Below, piece after piece: positions 24,572 to 33,611 of a DNA stretch of 64,000 nucleotides (position 1 is the first letter of the stretch; the number at the start of each line of letters is the position of its first letter). The DNA is from Halorussus salinus. GTDB lineage: Archaea; Halobacteriota; Halobacteria; Halobacteriales; Haladaptataceae. The notes below the pieces were generated by a model that ran no database searches, was not told where the DNA came from, and saw only the letters and a list, made by a program, of their open reading frames with translations. The translations under genes were made by a program, and so were the position numbers. The stretch covers positions 377,077 to 441,076 of the forward strand of contig NZ_ML974128.1 in the NCBI RefSeq assembly GCF_004765815.2, in the 5' to 3' direction.

Positions 24572-25588
24572 TTAGGCGAACCCGTTCAGTCCGTGAATCT
24601 TCTTGGTGCCCTCGTCGATGGCGAACCCGCCGCCCGTGTTCGAAACCAGCGGGTCGCCGTCGAAGTGACCTCGACCGGCGTGGTTGAACGCGATTATCCC
24701 CGAGTCGATGTTGTACGCCGGACCGCTGACGCTCCCGGTCGTCCCGTCCGCGGTCGCCCAGTAGCGGCCCATGTTCTTGACCTTCGCTCCCCACCCGGTG
24801 TTCCCGTTGTCGCCGCCCGCCTCGCCGCGCGCGTTGACCTCGGTGCGGCCGACCTTGAGGTGGCCGTCGTACGCGACCATCGCGTTCCCCGGCGCGTCTA
24901 TCTTGCAGTCGTAGAGCGCCAGTCGGTAGGTGTTGTACGACGCGACGGCGCAGGCCTCGTTGTCCCACTTGCACGCGCCGTCGAACGTGATGCCGATAGC
25001 TTGGGTCGCGCCGACGCCTCCGGTCGCCATCAGCGAACGCACCGTGACGCTCTCGGGGTCGTCACGAGTTCCCTTGAGCGTGACCGGAACGCGCTCGTCT
25101 CGGTCGCTCTGTTCGGCCCAGTTCGCCAGATACGGGGGCAACAACACGTGTTCGTCGTAGGTGCCCGGCCGGATGTCGATTTGGACCGGCCGCTGGATGA
25201 GCCACGGGAACTCCTCGTCGATTGCGGTCTGTATCGACTCGTAGTCGCCGCTCCCGTCGGCGGCGACCTTGACGTACGTCTTCTCCGTGTTGACGGCGGG
25301 TCGGGTCCCGCCGAAGTTGCCAGCGTCGCCAGCACTGTCGGCGCTCTCCGGACTCCTCGACTCGCTGGTCGGGTACTGGAGTCGGTGCCAGTTCGACCCG
25401 TCGGCGAGGTAGCGAACCCCAGTGTCGGTCGCCAAGAACTTCGCGCCCTCTTTGGGCTGGTACTGGTCTCTGTTGGCCTCCTCGTCGCGTATCTCTACGT
25501 CGGTATCGAGTCGCTCGAAGTTGCGGTTCATCGGCTCGTGCCAGTTCGAACTCCCCCGAGACGGCGTGCTGTAGTCGTGGTTCGTCAT
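24572..25588 (-). CDS. right-handed beta-helix spike/pectin-lyase-like protein
   Basis: A 338-residue protein. Residues 1-80 have an NWHEPMNRNFERLDTDVEIRD block and a GAKFLATDTGVRYLADGSNWHRL block, sequences I associate with haloarchaeal and haloviral tail-spike-like N-termini. From about residue 105 (YVKVAADGSGDYESIQTAID) it matches pectin-lyase-like parallel beta-helix proteins. No signal peptide or membrane anchor is visible. Possible roles are glycan binding or cleavage, or a spike of a contractile or viral particle. No phage structural genes are adjacent. It starts 186 bases from the divergent rqcH gene. Confidence 0.75.
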   Translation of the reverse strand: MTNHDYSTPSRGSSNWHEPMNRNFERLDTDVEIRDEEANRDQYQPKEGAKFLATDTGVRYLADGSNWHRLQYPTSESRSPESADSAGDAGNFGGTRPAVNTEKTYVKVAADGSGDYESIQTAIDEEFPWLIQRPVQIDIRPGTYDEHVLLPPYLANWAEQSDRDERVPVTLKGTRDDPESVTVRSLMATGGVGATQAIGITFDGACKWDNEACAVASYNTYRLALYDCKIDAPGNAMVAYDGHLKVGRTEVNARGEAGGDNGNTGWGAKVKNMGRYWATADGTTGSVSGPAYNIDSGIIAFNHAGRGHFDGDPLVSNTGGGFAIDEGTKKIHGLNGFA

Positions 25589-25774
25589 GATGGACTCTCG
25601 TCCGGGTCGGGGACCCGACCGCGGACCTATCCAGTCGAGTCTACGGGTCGCTTGTAGTCTTGTTGGCTCGGCCGTCTGTGGGCGTTCTGACCTCTCTACG
25701 TTCGGTTTCGATTCTCCCCGAAATAACCTCCGGGAAACGTAACCGGGATACCGCAGGCCCTGTTTGGGCTACGT

Positions 25775-27886
25775 ATGACCGACGTAAAGCGGGAACTGTC
25801 GAGTATCGACCTCGCGGCCGTCGTGGCCGAACTCGGGGCCTACGAGGGCGCGAAACTCGACAAGGCCTACCTCTACGACGACGACCTCCTGCGACTCAAG
25901 ATGCGGGACTTCGACCGCGGCCGGGTCGAACTCCTCGTGGAAGTCGGCGAGACCAAGCGCGCACACGTCTCGGACCCCGAGAACGTCCCCGACGCGCCGG
26001 GACGGCCGCCGAACTTCGCCATGATGCTCCGCAATCGGCTCTCGGGCGCGGACTTCGCGGGCGTCGAACAGTACGGCTTCGACCGCATCCTCCAGTTCCA
26101 CTTCGAGCGCGGCGACGAGGACACCACCATCGTCGCCGAGTTGTTCGGACAAGGCAACGTCGCGGTGCTGGACGAGAACAACGAGGTCGTGGACTCGCTC
26201 GACACCGTGCGACTCAAGTCCCGGACCGTCGCGCCGGGGAGCCAGTACGAGTTCCCCGACGAGCGAATCAACCCCCTCGAAGTCGAGTACGAGACCTTGG
26301 TCGCGCACATGGAGGAGTCCGACACCGACCTCGTGCGCACCCTCGCCACGCAACTCAACTTCGGCGGTCTGTACGCCGAGGAGGTCTGTACGCGCGCTGG
26401 CGTCGAGAAAGGGAAGGATATCGCGGACGCCGACGAGAGCGACTACGAGGCCATCTTCGACGCCATCCAGCGCCTCGCCGAACCGGTCCGGTCCGCGGAC
26501 TTCGACCCCCGCGTCTACGAGGAGGACGACGTGCTGGTGGACGTGACGCCGATGCCCCTCGAAGAGTACGCCGACCTCGACAGCGAGGCGTTCGACACGT
26601 TCAACGAGGCGGTCGATTACTACTTCGCCAACTTCGTCCCCGAGGGCGAGACGGAGGCCGAGCAGTCCGCGGGCGACCAGCGCCCCGACTTCGAGGCCGA
26701 AATCGAGAAGCAGAAGCGCATCATCCAACAGCAGGAGCAGGCCATCGAGGGCTTCGAGCAGGAGGCCGAGCAGGAACGCGAGAAGGCCGAACGACTCTAC
26801 GGCCACTACGGACTCGCCGACGACATCCTCACCACGGTTCGGAACGCGCTGGACGAGGGTACTTCGTGGGACGAAATCGAGGCCCGCTTCGAGGAGGGAG
26901 CCGAGCAGGGCATCGAAGCCGCCGAGGCAGTGCGGGGCGTGGACCCCGAGAACGGGATGGTCACGGTCGAACTCGACGGCGTGAACGTTCCCCTCGACGC
27001 GGAGATGGGCGTCGAGAAGAACGCCGACCGCCTCTACACCGAGGCCAAGCGCATCGAGGAGAAGAAGGAGGGCGCGCTCGCCGCCATCGAGGACACCCGC
27101 GAGGACTTGGAGGAAGTCGAGAAGCGCAAAGAGGAGTGGGAGGCCGACCCCGACGAGAGCGACGCGGAGGCCGACGAAGACGAGCAGGAAGACGTAGACT
27201 GGCTCTCCCGGCAGTCGATTCCGGTCCGCCAGCAGGAACAGTGGTACGAGCGGTTCCGCTGGTTCCGGACCAGCGACGGTTTCCTCGTTATCGGCGGCCG
27301 CAACGCCGACCAGAACGAGGAGTTGGTCCAGAAGTATCTGGAGGGCAACGACCTGTTCTTCCACGCGCAGGCCCACGGCGGTCCCGTCACCGTCCTCAAG
27401 ACCTCGGACCCGAGTGAACCCTCCCGCGACGTGGACGTGCCCGAGCAGAGCAAGCGCGAGGCCGCCCAGTTCGCCGTGTCGTACTCCTCGGTCTGGAAGG
27501 ACAGTCGATTCGCCGGTGACGCCTACGTGGTCACGCCCGACCAAGTGAGCAAAACCCCCGAGAGCGGCGAGTACTTGGAGAAGGGCGGGTTCGCCATTCG
27601 AGGAGACCGCGAGTACTTCCGCGACGTGGAAGTCGGCGTCGCGGTCGGCATCTCGTGTGAACCCCACACTCGCGTCCTCGGCGGTCCGCCCGAGGCAATC
27701 GTCCCGCAGGTCGAGACTCATATCGAGGTCGAACCCGGCCGCTACGCCCAGAACGACATCGCCAAGCGCATCTACCGGGCGTTCCGCGAGCGGTTCATCG
27801 ACACCTCCTTCGTCCGGAAAGTAGCGAGTCCCGACCTGATTCAGGAGTTCCTGCCGCCGGGCGGGAGTCGGATGAAAGACGAGTAG
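25775..27886 (+). CDS. rqcH: ribosome quality-control protein RqcH (NFACT family)
   Basis: A 703-residue NFACT protein. The NFACT-N domain (1-220) has RPPNFAMMLRNRLSGADF and the GFDRILQFHF block containing the conserved DR pair. The middle consists of coiled coils (about 305-350 and 420-475). The NFACT-R domain begins WYERFRWFRTSDGFLVIGGRNADQNE near residue 488. The family binds stalled 50S-peptidyl-tRNA complexes and can add alanine tails to the nascent chain for degradation. The alanine-tailing role is established in bacteria and inferred for archaea. Length is as expected. Confidence 0.92.
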   Translation: MTDVKRELSSIDLAAVVAELGAYEGAKLDKAYLYDDDLLRLKMRDFDRGRVELLVEVGETKRAHVSDPENVPDAPGRPPNFAMMLRNRLSGADFAGVEQYGFDRILQFHFERGDEDTTIVAELFGQGNVAVLDENNEVVDSLDTVRLKSRTVAPGSQYEFPDERINPLEVEYETLVAHMEESDTDLVRTLATQLNFGGLYAEEVCTRAGVEKGKDIADADESDYEAIFDAIQRLAEPVRSADFDPRVYEEDDVLVDVTPMPLEEYADLDSEAFDTFNEAVDYYFANFVPEGETEAEQSAGDQRPDFEAEIEKQKRIIQQQEQAIEGFEQEAEQEREKAERLYGHYGLADDILTTVRNALDEGTSWDEIEARFEEGAEQGIEAAEAVRGVDPENGMVTVELDGVNVPLDAEMGVEKNADRLYTEAKRIEEKKEGALAAIEDTREDLEEVEKRKEEWEADPDESDAEADEDEQEDVDWLSRQSIPVRQQEQWYERFRWFRTSDGFLVIGGRNADQNEELVQKYLEGNDLFFHAQAHGGPVTVLKTSDPSEPSRDVDVPEQSKREAAQFAVSYSSVWKDSRFAGDAYVVTPDQVSKTPESGEYLEKGGFAIRGDREYFRDVEVGVAVGISCEPHTRVLGGPPEAIVPQVETHIEVEPGRYAQNDIAKRIYRAFRERFIDTSFVRKVASPDLIQEFLPPGGSRMKDE

Positions 27887-27913
27887 AGTCGAGACGCAGG
27901 CTGGTTCGTCGTC

Positions 27914-28621
27914 TCACTTTTCAGGAGGCTCGTACAGTTCGAGTCCGTCGTACCGGGAGAGGCTCTCGACGTTCGTAACGAAGTTCCGAAGGTTTCCCAG
28001 AAGGTCCGCTTCGCTCCGGTACCGATACACGTCGATACCGTAGCCGGACGGTATCTCCTCGATACTGGCACTCCCGAACTCGTCCGACAGGTAGATCCGG
28101 AACCGTCGGCGAGGCTTTCGAGGCGGTTCTCGATTTCGAATCCGAAGGTTGAACTCGCCCAGAATCGCCCCGACCTCGCTTCCGACTCCGGCGTTCAGCC
28201 CTGCCTCGTCCAGTATGAAGACGACGGCGTCGCTGACAATTGCGTACTCGATGGACTGGTCGAGCGGACTGAGACCCGACTCGTCTAGTCGTTCTCGTGT
28301 CGTTTCCTTCGCGGTCGGAATCTCCACGTCAGTCGCGACGAATGCTCGTATTCCGGGGTCCCGTCGGAGTTCGGTGCAGACGCCTCCGAGGGTCGCTTCC
28401 ATATCTTCGTGGTCTTCGGGGTCGAATAGTTCCGCTTCGATATAGGGATCGTCGGTGTCGATAGCGTCTGCAGGATAGGCGTACGTCACGTCGAATGGCG
28501 TGTACGGTCCCATGACGTAGCACAGGAAATCCCCTCGATTTCCGGGATTTGGAGTACCCTCTACTACGTGTTGGTAGATGGATTTCCCGTCGTATTCGAG
28601 TCCCAACTTCCGTCTCTTCAT
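27914..28621 (-). CDS. nucleoside-deoxyribosyltransferase-like protein of unknown role
   Basis: A 235-residue soluble protein. It opens MKRRKLGLEYDGKSIYQHVV, followed by FLCYVMGPYTPF. Near residue 130 it has AIVSDAVVFILDEAGLNAGV, then GSEVGAIL, which resembles the aD.vv..ld...d.Gt..E.G pattern of nucleoside 2-deoxyribosyltransferases and related NAD-acting folds. The glutamate of GSEVGAI would be the nucleophile. Its DNA is clearly less GC-rich than that of its neighbours, suggesting transfer. It is divergent from a winged-HTH gene across an AT-rich 113-base gap. The fold assignment is tentative. Confidence 0.6.
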   Translation of the reverse strand: MKRRKLGLEYDGKSIYQHVVEGTPNPGNRGDFLCYVMGPYTPFDVTYAYPADAIDTDDPYIEAELFDPEDHEDMEATLGGVCTELRRDPGIRAFVATDVEIPTAKETTRERLDESGLSPLDQSIEYAIVSDAVVFILDEAGLNAGVGSEVGAILGEFNLRIRNREPPRKPRRRFRIYLSDEFGSASIEEIPSGYGIDVYRYRSEADLLGNLRNFVTNVESLSRYDGLELYEPPEK

Positions 28622-28734
28622 GGTCGAATTTCGTTTCCTACCGCTGGTTAATATTTCCTATTTTGACTACAGCGTGGAAGAAAGATTAGTAATCCCTAAC
28701 CTTAATGTGCGTCGGTGGCGAAGCGAGACGTACG

Positions 28735-29157
28735 ATGGCGACGGAATCGAACGCCGAGCGCGAGGGGCGTCTCTCGGAGGTCCCAGAAAACGGGGAACTC
28801 GTGGATTTCACCGATAACCAACTGTTCGGCAAAAGTACTGACACGCTCGAACGGTTCACTGCACGCAAACGCGCGCTCGCCCATCCCGTTCGCTACGCGA
28901 TTCTCTACTACCTCTTCCGCTCGGCCGACGGGGACGAGGACGAGCGTCTGCCTCGAACGGAGTTGAAACGACTCCTCGACAGGGAGAAGAACGGACTTCA
29001 GACCCACGTCCGACCGCTACTGAAAGCGAATCTCCTCGCGGAAGTTCCCGCACCCGACGGTGCAGACGGCCGCCAAACGTTCTATCGAATCACGAACCTC
29101 GGCGAGCGCGCGATACGAAGCGACTTGTGGAACGTCGAGGGCGAACTCCCCGAATGA
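28735..29157 (+). CDS. ArsR-like winged-helix transcription regulator
   Basis: A 140-residue regulator starting MATESNAEREGRLSEVPENG. The helix-turn-helix is in RALAHPVRYAILYYLFRS (about 45-62) and LPRTELKRLLDREKNGLQTHVRPLLKANLL, followed by a beta wing with RQTFYRITNLGERAI. An earlier in-frame ATG at 28705 sits just after TAATCCCTAACCTTA and is possible. The divergent placement suggests it controls the deoxyribosyltransferase-like gene and itself. Confidence 0.82.
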   Translation: MATESNAEREGRLSEVPENGELVDFTDNQLFGKSTDTLERFTARKRALAHPVRYAILYYLFRSADGDEDERLPRTELKRLLDREKNGLQTHVRPLLKANLLAEVPAPDGADGRQTFYRITNLGERAIRSDLWNVEGELPE

Positions 29158-29286
29158 CACCGAAACGGCGATTGGCGGTTGAGTCTGCGGCCTCGGACAT
29201 TCCCACGCAACGATTAAGCCGTTAGCGAACGTCCCTACCGTACGCAAGACGCCTTCTCCTCGAAGCGCCTGCGCCCGGTGATTCCC

Positions 29287-30048
29287 ATGTTCGAAACAGC
29301 ACTCAAATACCTCGTGGACAGCGACGACGGCACCGAAACGATACTGGTCGGCGGACTCCTCACCCTGTTCGGGTGGCTCCTGATTCCCGCGGTGTTCGTC
29401 GCGGGCTACCTCCAGCGGGTCCTCGCCCGGACGACCGCCGAGGAGTCCGCCCCGTCGTTCGAGGACTGGAGCGACCTGTTCGCCGAGGGCCTGAAAGCCA
29501 TCGCGGTCGTGCTGGCGTACGTCGCGCTCCCGGCCGTCCTGCTGACCGCGGTGGTGGCGAGTCTGGCAATCGTCTCCGTCGAGACGACAGTGGTCGAGTC
29601 CGACGCGGGCGTCCCGACCGACCCCTCCGTCGTCGCCGAACCGGTCACGAACGTCGGCCCCGACCTCCTGAGTGTCGCGGTCGTCTTCGGCGGTCTCGCG
29701 CTCGCCGGGATTTCCGCGCTCGTCGCGTGGTACGTCCTACCCGCCGCGCTCGCCCGCCTCGCGGTCGAGGGTCGCCTCGGTGCGGCCTTCCAGTTCCGGA
29801 GACTCTGGGGCGTCGTCACCACCAACTCGTACGCGACCGGGTGGCTGGTCGCGCTGGTCGTCCTCGTGGTCGGCGGGGCACTGGTCGGCGGTCTCGCGTC
29901 GATACCCTTCGTCGGATGGGCGCTGGTCCCGTTCGCCACGTTCTACCTCAACGTCGTCGCGTTCGCGCTCTACGGACAGGGGTACCGCGAGGCGACCCCC
30001 GCCGACCGCCGGGAGACCGTCGGCGGGAGCGAGCAGGCCGCGGCCTGA
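29287..30048 (+). CDS. DUF4013 membrane protein (copy 1)
   Basis: A 253-residue protein with about six membrane spans. The family signature is an N-terminal FETALKYLVDSDDGTETILVGGLLTLFGWLLIPAVFVAGYLQRVLARTT-like segment followed by a soluble loop (SFEDWSDLFAEGLKAI). The function of DUF4013 is unknown. I took the ATG at 29287 because other members start a few residues before the first amphipathic helix; an in-frame GTG lies 9 bases upstream. It is one of three family members within 4.3 kb. Confidence 0.85.
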   Translation: MFETALKYLVDSDDGTETILVGGLLTLFGWLLIPAVFVAGYLQRVLARTTAEESAPSFEDWSDLFAEGLKAIAVVLAYVALPAVLLTAVVASLAIVSVETTVVESDAGVPTDPSVVAEPVTNVGPDLLSVAVVFGGLALAGISALVAWYVLPAALARLAVEGRLGAAFQFRRLWGVVTTNSYATGWLVALVVLVVGGALVGGLASIPFVGWALVPFATFYLNVVAFALYGQGYREATPADRRETVGGSEQAAA

Positions 30049-30053
30049 ATCGC

Positions 30054-30151
30054 GTCTCCCTCCTTCTCTCCGCCTTTCTTTTTCCGCTCTTCTCCGCCCT
30101 TCTTCTCTCCGTCTTTCTTTTCGCTCTCTTCTCTTCCCTCTTTCCCGCCCT
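30054..30151. repeat. 98-base pyrimidine tract
   Basis: Between two DUF4013 genes the plus strand is almost all C and T (words such as TCTTCTCTCCGTCTTTCTTT), with an isolated G about every 15 bases. It fills nearly the whole 150-base gap. Such tracts can adopt triplex structures, and T-rich parts can end archaeal transcription. No gene is present. Confidence 0.8.
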
Positions 30152-30198
30152 CGCGGGCGAGTAGCCAGACCTAACTTCCCGCGTTCGAAGTTCCGTGC

Positions 30199-30918
30199 AT
30201 GCTCGGCGAGGCGCTCGTCTACCCGGTCCGCGGCGAGGAGCGCGAGGAGACCCTGCTTGTCGGCGCGATTCTGGCCGTCGCGCTCGGAGTCCTCGCGCGA
30301 CTCGGCTTGCTTGGGGTCCTCGCGGTCGTCCCGGCCGTCCTGCTTGCGGGCTACGCGCAGGCGGTCCTCCGGGCCAGCACGGCGTCTGGAGCCAGCGCGG
30401 CGTCCGGGGGAGACACTCCCGCGTCGGGCGGCGTCGCAGGCGACGACGAACTCCCCGGATTCGGGAACTATCGCACCCTCGCGGCCGACGGCCTGCGTGC
30501 AGTCGTCGTCTCGGTCGGCTACCTCCTGCTCCCGGCGGCGCTCCTCGTCCTGACGGTCGGCGGCGCGGGCGCGGGCGGACGCCCAGAGTCGTTCGGGACG
30601 ACGCTGTTCGTCTTCGGCGCGGGCACGGTCGTCCTGTTCGCCTCGCTCGGGTTCGCCTACCTCCTGCCCGCGGCGCTGGCGGGAGTCGCCCGGACCCGAA
30701 CCCTCGGCGCGGCGCTCGACCGCGGGCGACTCTTCCGGAGCGCCCGAAGCGGCGGCTACTTCGTCGCGTGGGTCGCGGCGGCCGTCACGGGCGTCGTCTT
30801 CGCGGTCCTGTTGGGGTCGCTGGCCGCGCTCGGGCGACCGGGGGAGGTCGCGGCGCTCGCTCTCGGCTTCTACGCGCTGGTCGTGGTCGCGCGGCTGGCG
30901 GGTCGCGGCGTGGCGTGA
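30199..30918 (+). CDS. DUF4013 membrane protein (copy 2)
   Basis: A 239-residue hydrophobic protein with the DUF4013 pattern: EREETLLVGAILAVALGVLA, LLAGYAQAVLRAS, then a soluble serine/glycine-rich loop of about 25 residues and GFGNYRTLAADGLRAVVVSVGYLLLPAALLV. It has about six membrane spans. Function is unknown. It is more divergent than copies 1 and 3. It is convergent with the chemotaxis transducer gene. Confidence 0.8.
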   Translation: MLGEALVYPVRGEEREETLLVGAILAVALGVLARLGLLGVLAVVPAVLLAGYAQAVLRASTASGASAASGGDTPASGGVAGDDELPGFGNYRTLAADGLRAVVVSVGYLLLPAALLVLTVGGAGAGGRPESFGTTLFVFGAGTVVLFASLGFAYLLPAALAGVARTRTLGAALDRGRLFRSARSGGYFVAWVAAAVTGVVFAVLLGSLAALGRPGEVAALALGFYALVVVARLAGRGVA

Positions 30919-30932
30919 GCGAACGGAGCGAG

Positions 30933-30980
30933 GAGGGTCGGAGCGGCGAGGAGGGCCGGAGCGGCGAGGAGGGCCGCGAA
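30933..30980. repeat. 18-base tandem repeat at a convergent gene end
   Basis: GAGGGTCGGAGCGGCGAG at 30933-30950 is followed by GAGGGCCGGAGCGGCGAG at 30951-30968 and a partial third unit. It lies in the gap between the DUF4013 gene and the transducer gene, whose stop is at 30986. Confidence 0.8.
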
Positions 30981-30985
30981 CGCTC

Positions 30986-32620
30986 CTACGCCGCCCGCTC
31001 CGACTCGGTTAGCTCGAACTCGTCCAACTGTTCTCGGGTCCGTTCGGACAACTCGGAGGTCTCTTCGGCCACCCGCAGGACCTCCTCGACGGCACGGGCC
31101 TGCTGGTCCACGCTGGCGGCGATCTGCTCGATTTCGGCGCTCACGGTCTGGGACGCCTCGGAAACGTCCTCCACGAGCCGCGAGACCTCCTCGGCGTCGT
31201 CGGCTTGGTCGGCCGTCGCGCGCCGAATCTCCGCCAATCCCTCGTTGGTCTCCCGAATCGCGGTCTCTATCTCCTCGATGTCGGTCACGACGCCCCGGAC
31301 CGCGTCCACCCCGGTCTCGACCTGCCGCTTGCTCTCGGCCACCGCGGCCGCGGTCTCGCTGACGCCCTCCTTGACCTCGCCGAGCGACGACGATATCTCC
31401 TCGACGGTCTCCTTGGACTCCTCGGCCAGCGCCTTCACCTCGTCGGCGACCACCTGAAATCCGGCCCCGTCGCCGTCGGCGCGCGCCGCCTCGATGTTCG
31501 CGTTGAGCGCCAACAGGTTCGTCTGGTCGGCGATGTCGGCTATCATCTCCGTCGTGCGGTTGATGGTCTCCATCTGGTCTTCCAACGACTCTATCGTCTC
31601 GACGTTGCGTTCGGCGGCCTCGCCCGCCTCGTCGATGGTGTCGATGGCGTCGGCGGCGGTCGTCGTGCCCGTCTCCGCGAGGTCGGCGGCGGTTTTGGCC
31701 CGGCCGTCTATCTGCTCGACGGTCGCGGTTATCTCCTCGATGGACGCCGAGAGGTTCGAGACGTTCTCCTCGGCATCGACGGTGCGCTCGGCCTGTCGCT
31801 CGGCGGTCGCGGCCACGCTGTCGCTGGCGTCGCCGAGGTCGTCGATGGCCGCGCGAACCTCGGCGGCCGCGTCGTGGGTCTCCGTGCCGATGCGGGCCAT
31901 CTCGTCGGAGCGGTCGCGGGTCGATTCGAGCGCGGTCCGGAGCGATTCGACCGCCTCCCGGAGGTCGGTCGCCATCCCGTCGAACGTCTCGTGGACGTTG
32001 TGTATCGCCTCGAAGTCGGCCTCGGGTTCCGGCACGGTCGGCTCCACGGTGAGGTCGCCCTCGCTGAGTCGCGCGATGCTGGTCTGGAGTTCGGTGACGA
32101 CGGTCTCCTGATACGCTTCGAGGGTCTCCTCACGCTCGCGGAGTTCGGTGCGCTCGGTGATGTCGCGGTTGATTTCGAGCGCGCCGACGATTTCGTCCGC
32201 GTCGTCGTAGAGTGGCATGAGGCTCCTGCTGACGGGAATCTCCTCGCCATCGACGGTGATGGTGCTTTCGAGGTTCTGGACCGGTTCTCCGGTGTCCAGC
32301 ACCTCGCGCATCACGGTGTTGTCGGCCTCGTCGAAGTCGAAGAGGCACGCGCCGAGCAGGTCCTCGCGGGTCTTCCCGAAGAGGTCCAGCGCCTCGTCGT
32401 TGATGCGGTCGATGTTTCCCTCGGCGTCCACGGTGAAGATGGGGTAGCCGAGACCGTCCAGCACGCTCCGGACGATGGAATCGGCGGTGGCCGCGGAGCG
32501 GTTCGGTCCGCCGGAGGAGTCTCGGTCGGCGGGTCGGTCGTCGCGCTCGTCTGAGGGGGCGTCGCGCTCGCCCGTCTCCTCGTTCGAGGGCCCCATCGCG
32601 GCGAGCAAGCCAGAAAGCAT
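30986..32620 (-). CDS. soluble PAS-containing methyl-accepting chemotaxis transducer
   Basis: A 544-residue haloarchaeal transducer with no membrane span. Residues 50-165 form a PAS domain ([20 protein letters not shown] to [13 protein letters not shown]), then a HAMP-like/coiled segment ([14 protein letters not shown]). The long MCP signalling coiled coil peaks at the conserved hairpin tip [20 protein letters not shown], then [18 protein letters not shown], which contacts CheA and CheW. Glutamate/glutamine-rich stretches on both sides are probable methylation sites. It should sense an internal signal (redox, ligand) through PAS. A start at MGPSNEE, a few residues in, is also possible. Confidence 0.92.
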   Translation of the reverse strand: MLSGLLAAMGPSNEETGERDAPSDERDDRPADRDSSGGPNRSAATADSIVRSVLDGLGYPIFTVDAEGNIDRINDEALDLFGKTREDLLGACLFDFDEADNTVMREVLDTGEPVQNLESTITVDGEEIPVSRSLMPLYDDADEIVGALEINRDITERTELREREETLEAYQETVVTELQTSIARLSEGDLTVEPTVPEPEADFEAIHNVHETFDGMATDLREAVESLRTALESTRDRSDEMARIGTETHDAAAEVRAAIDDLGDASDSVAATAERQAERTVDAEENVSNLSASIEEITATVEQIDGRAKTAADLAETGTTTAADAIDTIDEAGEAAERNVETIESLEDQMETINRTTEMIADIADQTNLLALNANIEAARADGDGAGFQVVADEVKALAEESKETVEEISSSLGEVKEGVSETAAAVAESKRQVETGVDAVRGVVTDIEEIETAIRETNEGLAEIRRATADQADDAEEVSRLVEDVSEASQTVSAEIEQIAASVDQQARAVEEVLRVAEETSELSERTREQLDEFELTESERAA

Positions 32621-32794
32621 GAGTCTCAGTCTCCACTCGGTTATGATAAGTATATCTCCGATTATGATATCTGATAATACGCCCGTACTTCCTTGCTAAT
32701 AGTTGATCGAAACGGCCGAAAAAGGAGAGAATTTTGTCCCGTCATCGAGTCTGAAACGTACAAACTTAAGTAACATATGTGTCAATCCGACTGC

Positions 32795-33559
32795 ATGGTA
32801 GAACGCTCGACCGGCGACTTGCTGACGCGGGGACTCTCGTTCCCGATGTCCGACGACGACTGGCTCGTGACCAACCTCATCGGGGGCGGCCTGTTGCTGT
32901 TCTCGTTCCTCCTGCTCCCGCTGTTGGCGATTCAGGGGTTCCTCGTGGAGGTGATGAGCGAGGCGCTCGGCGAGGACGACGACGTTCCCGAGTGGGGCGA
33001 CTTCGGCTTCGGCGTGATGGTGACGGGCCTGAAGTCGCTCGTCCTCGGATTTCTCTACCTGCTCGTACCGACGACGGTGTTCGTCGCGTTCGCCCTCCTC
33101 GGCATCGGTGCCGGGACCGCCTCGGGTACGGAGGACCTCGTGGGACTGTTCACCGGCGTCGGCGGACTCGCGTTCCTCGTGTTGCTCCTCGTGTTCGGCT
33201 ACTTCGCTCCCGCGGCGCAGGTGAACTTCGCGCGCGAGCGGACCATCGGCGCGGGCTTCGACTTCGGCACCATCTTCGAGGTGGCGACCAGTTCCGAGTA
33301 CGTCGTGGGCTGGGTGCTGGCGTTCATCATCATCGCGGTCCAAGGGCTGGTCGCCAATCTCGTCGCGCTGACCATCGTGGGCATCCTCGTCCTACCGTGG
33401 GTGTACTTTTTCTTCAGCGTGTCCACGTTCTACATCTACGGTCGGTCGTTCGCCAACGCCTTGGACCTCGACGCGGAGGGCGGCGACGGCCACGCTCGGC
33501 GTCCTCCCGAAAGCCGGACCGACGACACCCGAACCGACGACACTCGGATGATAAACTGA
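32795..33559 (+). CDS. DUF4013 membrane protein (copy 3)
   Basis: A 254-residue protein starting [27 protein letters not shown], then [25 protein letters not shown], with about six spans and the middle loop [23 protein letters not shown], the best match to DUF4013 of the three copies. An in-frame ATG at 32777 is possible, but the internal start fits the family. The upstream region has ACTTAAGTAACATATG, a TATA-like element. The tail repeats DDTRTDDTR. Function is unknown. Confidence 0.87.
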   Translation: MVERSTGDLLTRGLSFPMSDDDWLVTNLIGGGLLLFSFLLLPLLAIQGFLVEVMSEALGEDDDVPEWGDFGFGVMVTGLKSLVLGFLYLLVPTTVFVAFALLGIGAGTASGTEDLVGLFTGVGGLAFLVLLLVFGYFAPAAQVNFARERTIGAGFDFGTIFEVATSSEYVVGWVLAFIIIAVQGLVANLVALTIVGILVLPWVYFFFSVSTFYIYGRSFANALDLDAEGGDGHARRPPESRTDDTRTDDTRMIN

Positions 33560-33611
33560 CGGGGCACCCCGAATAGCAGGACACTTACCTCCGACCCACG
33601 CACGAACCGAT

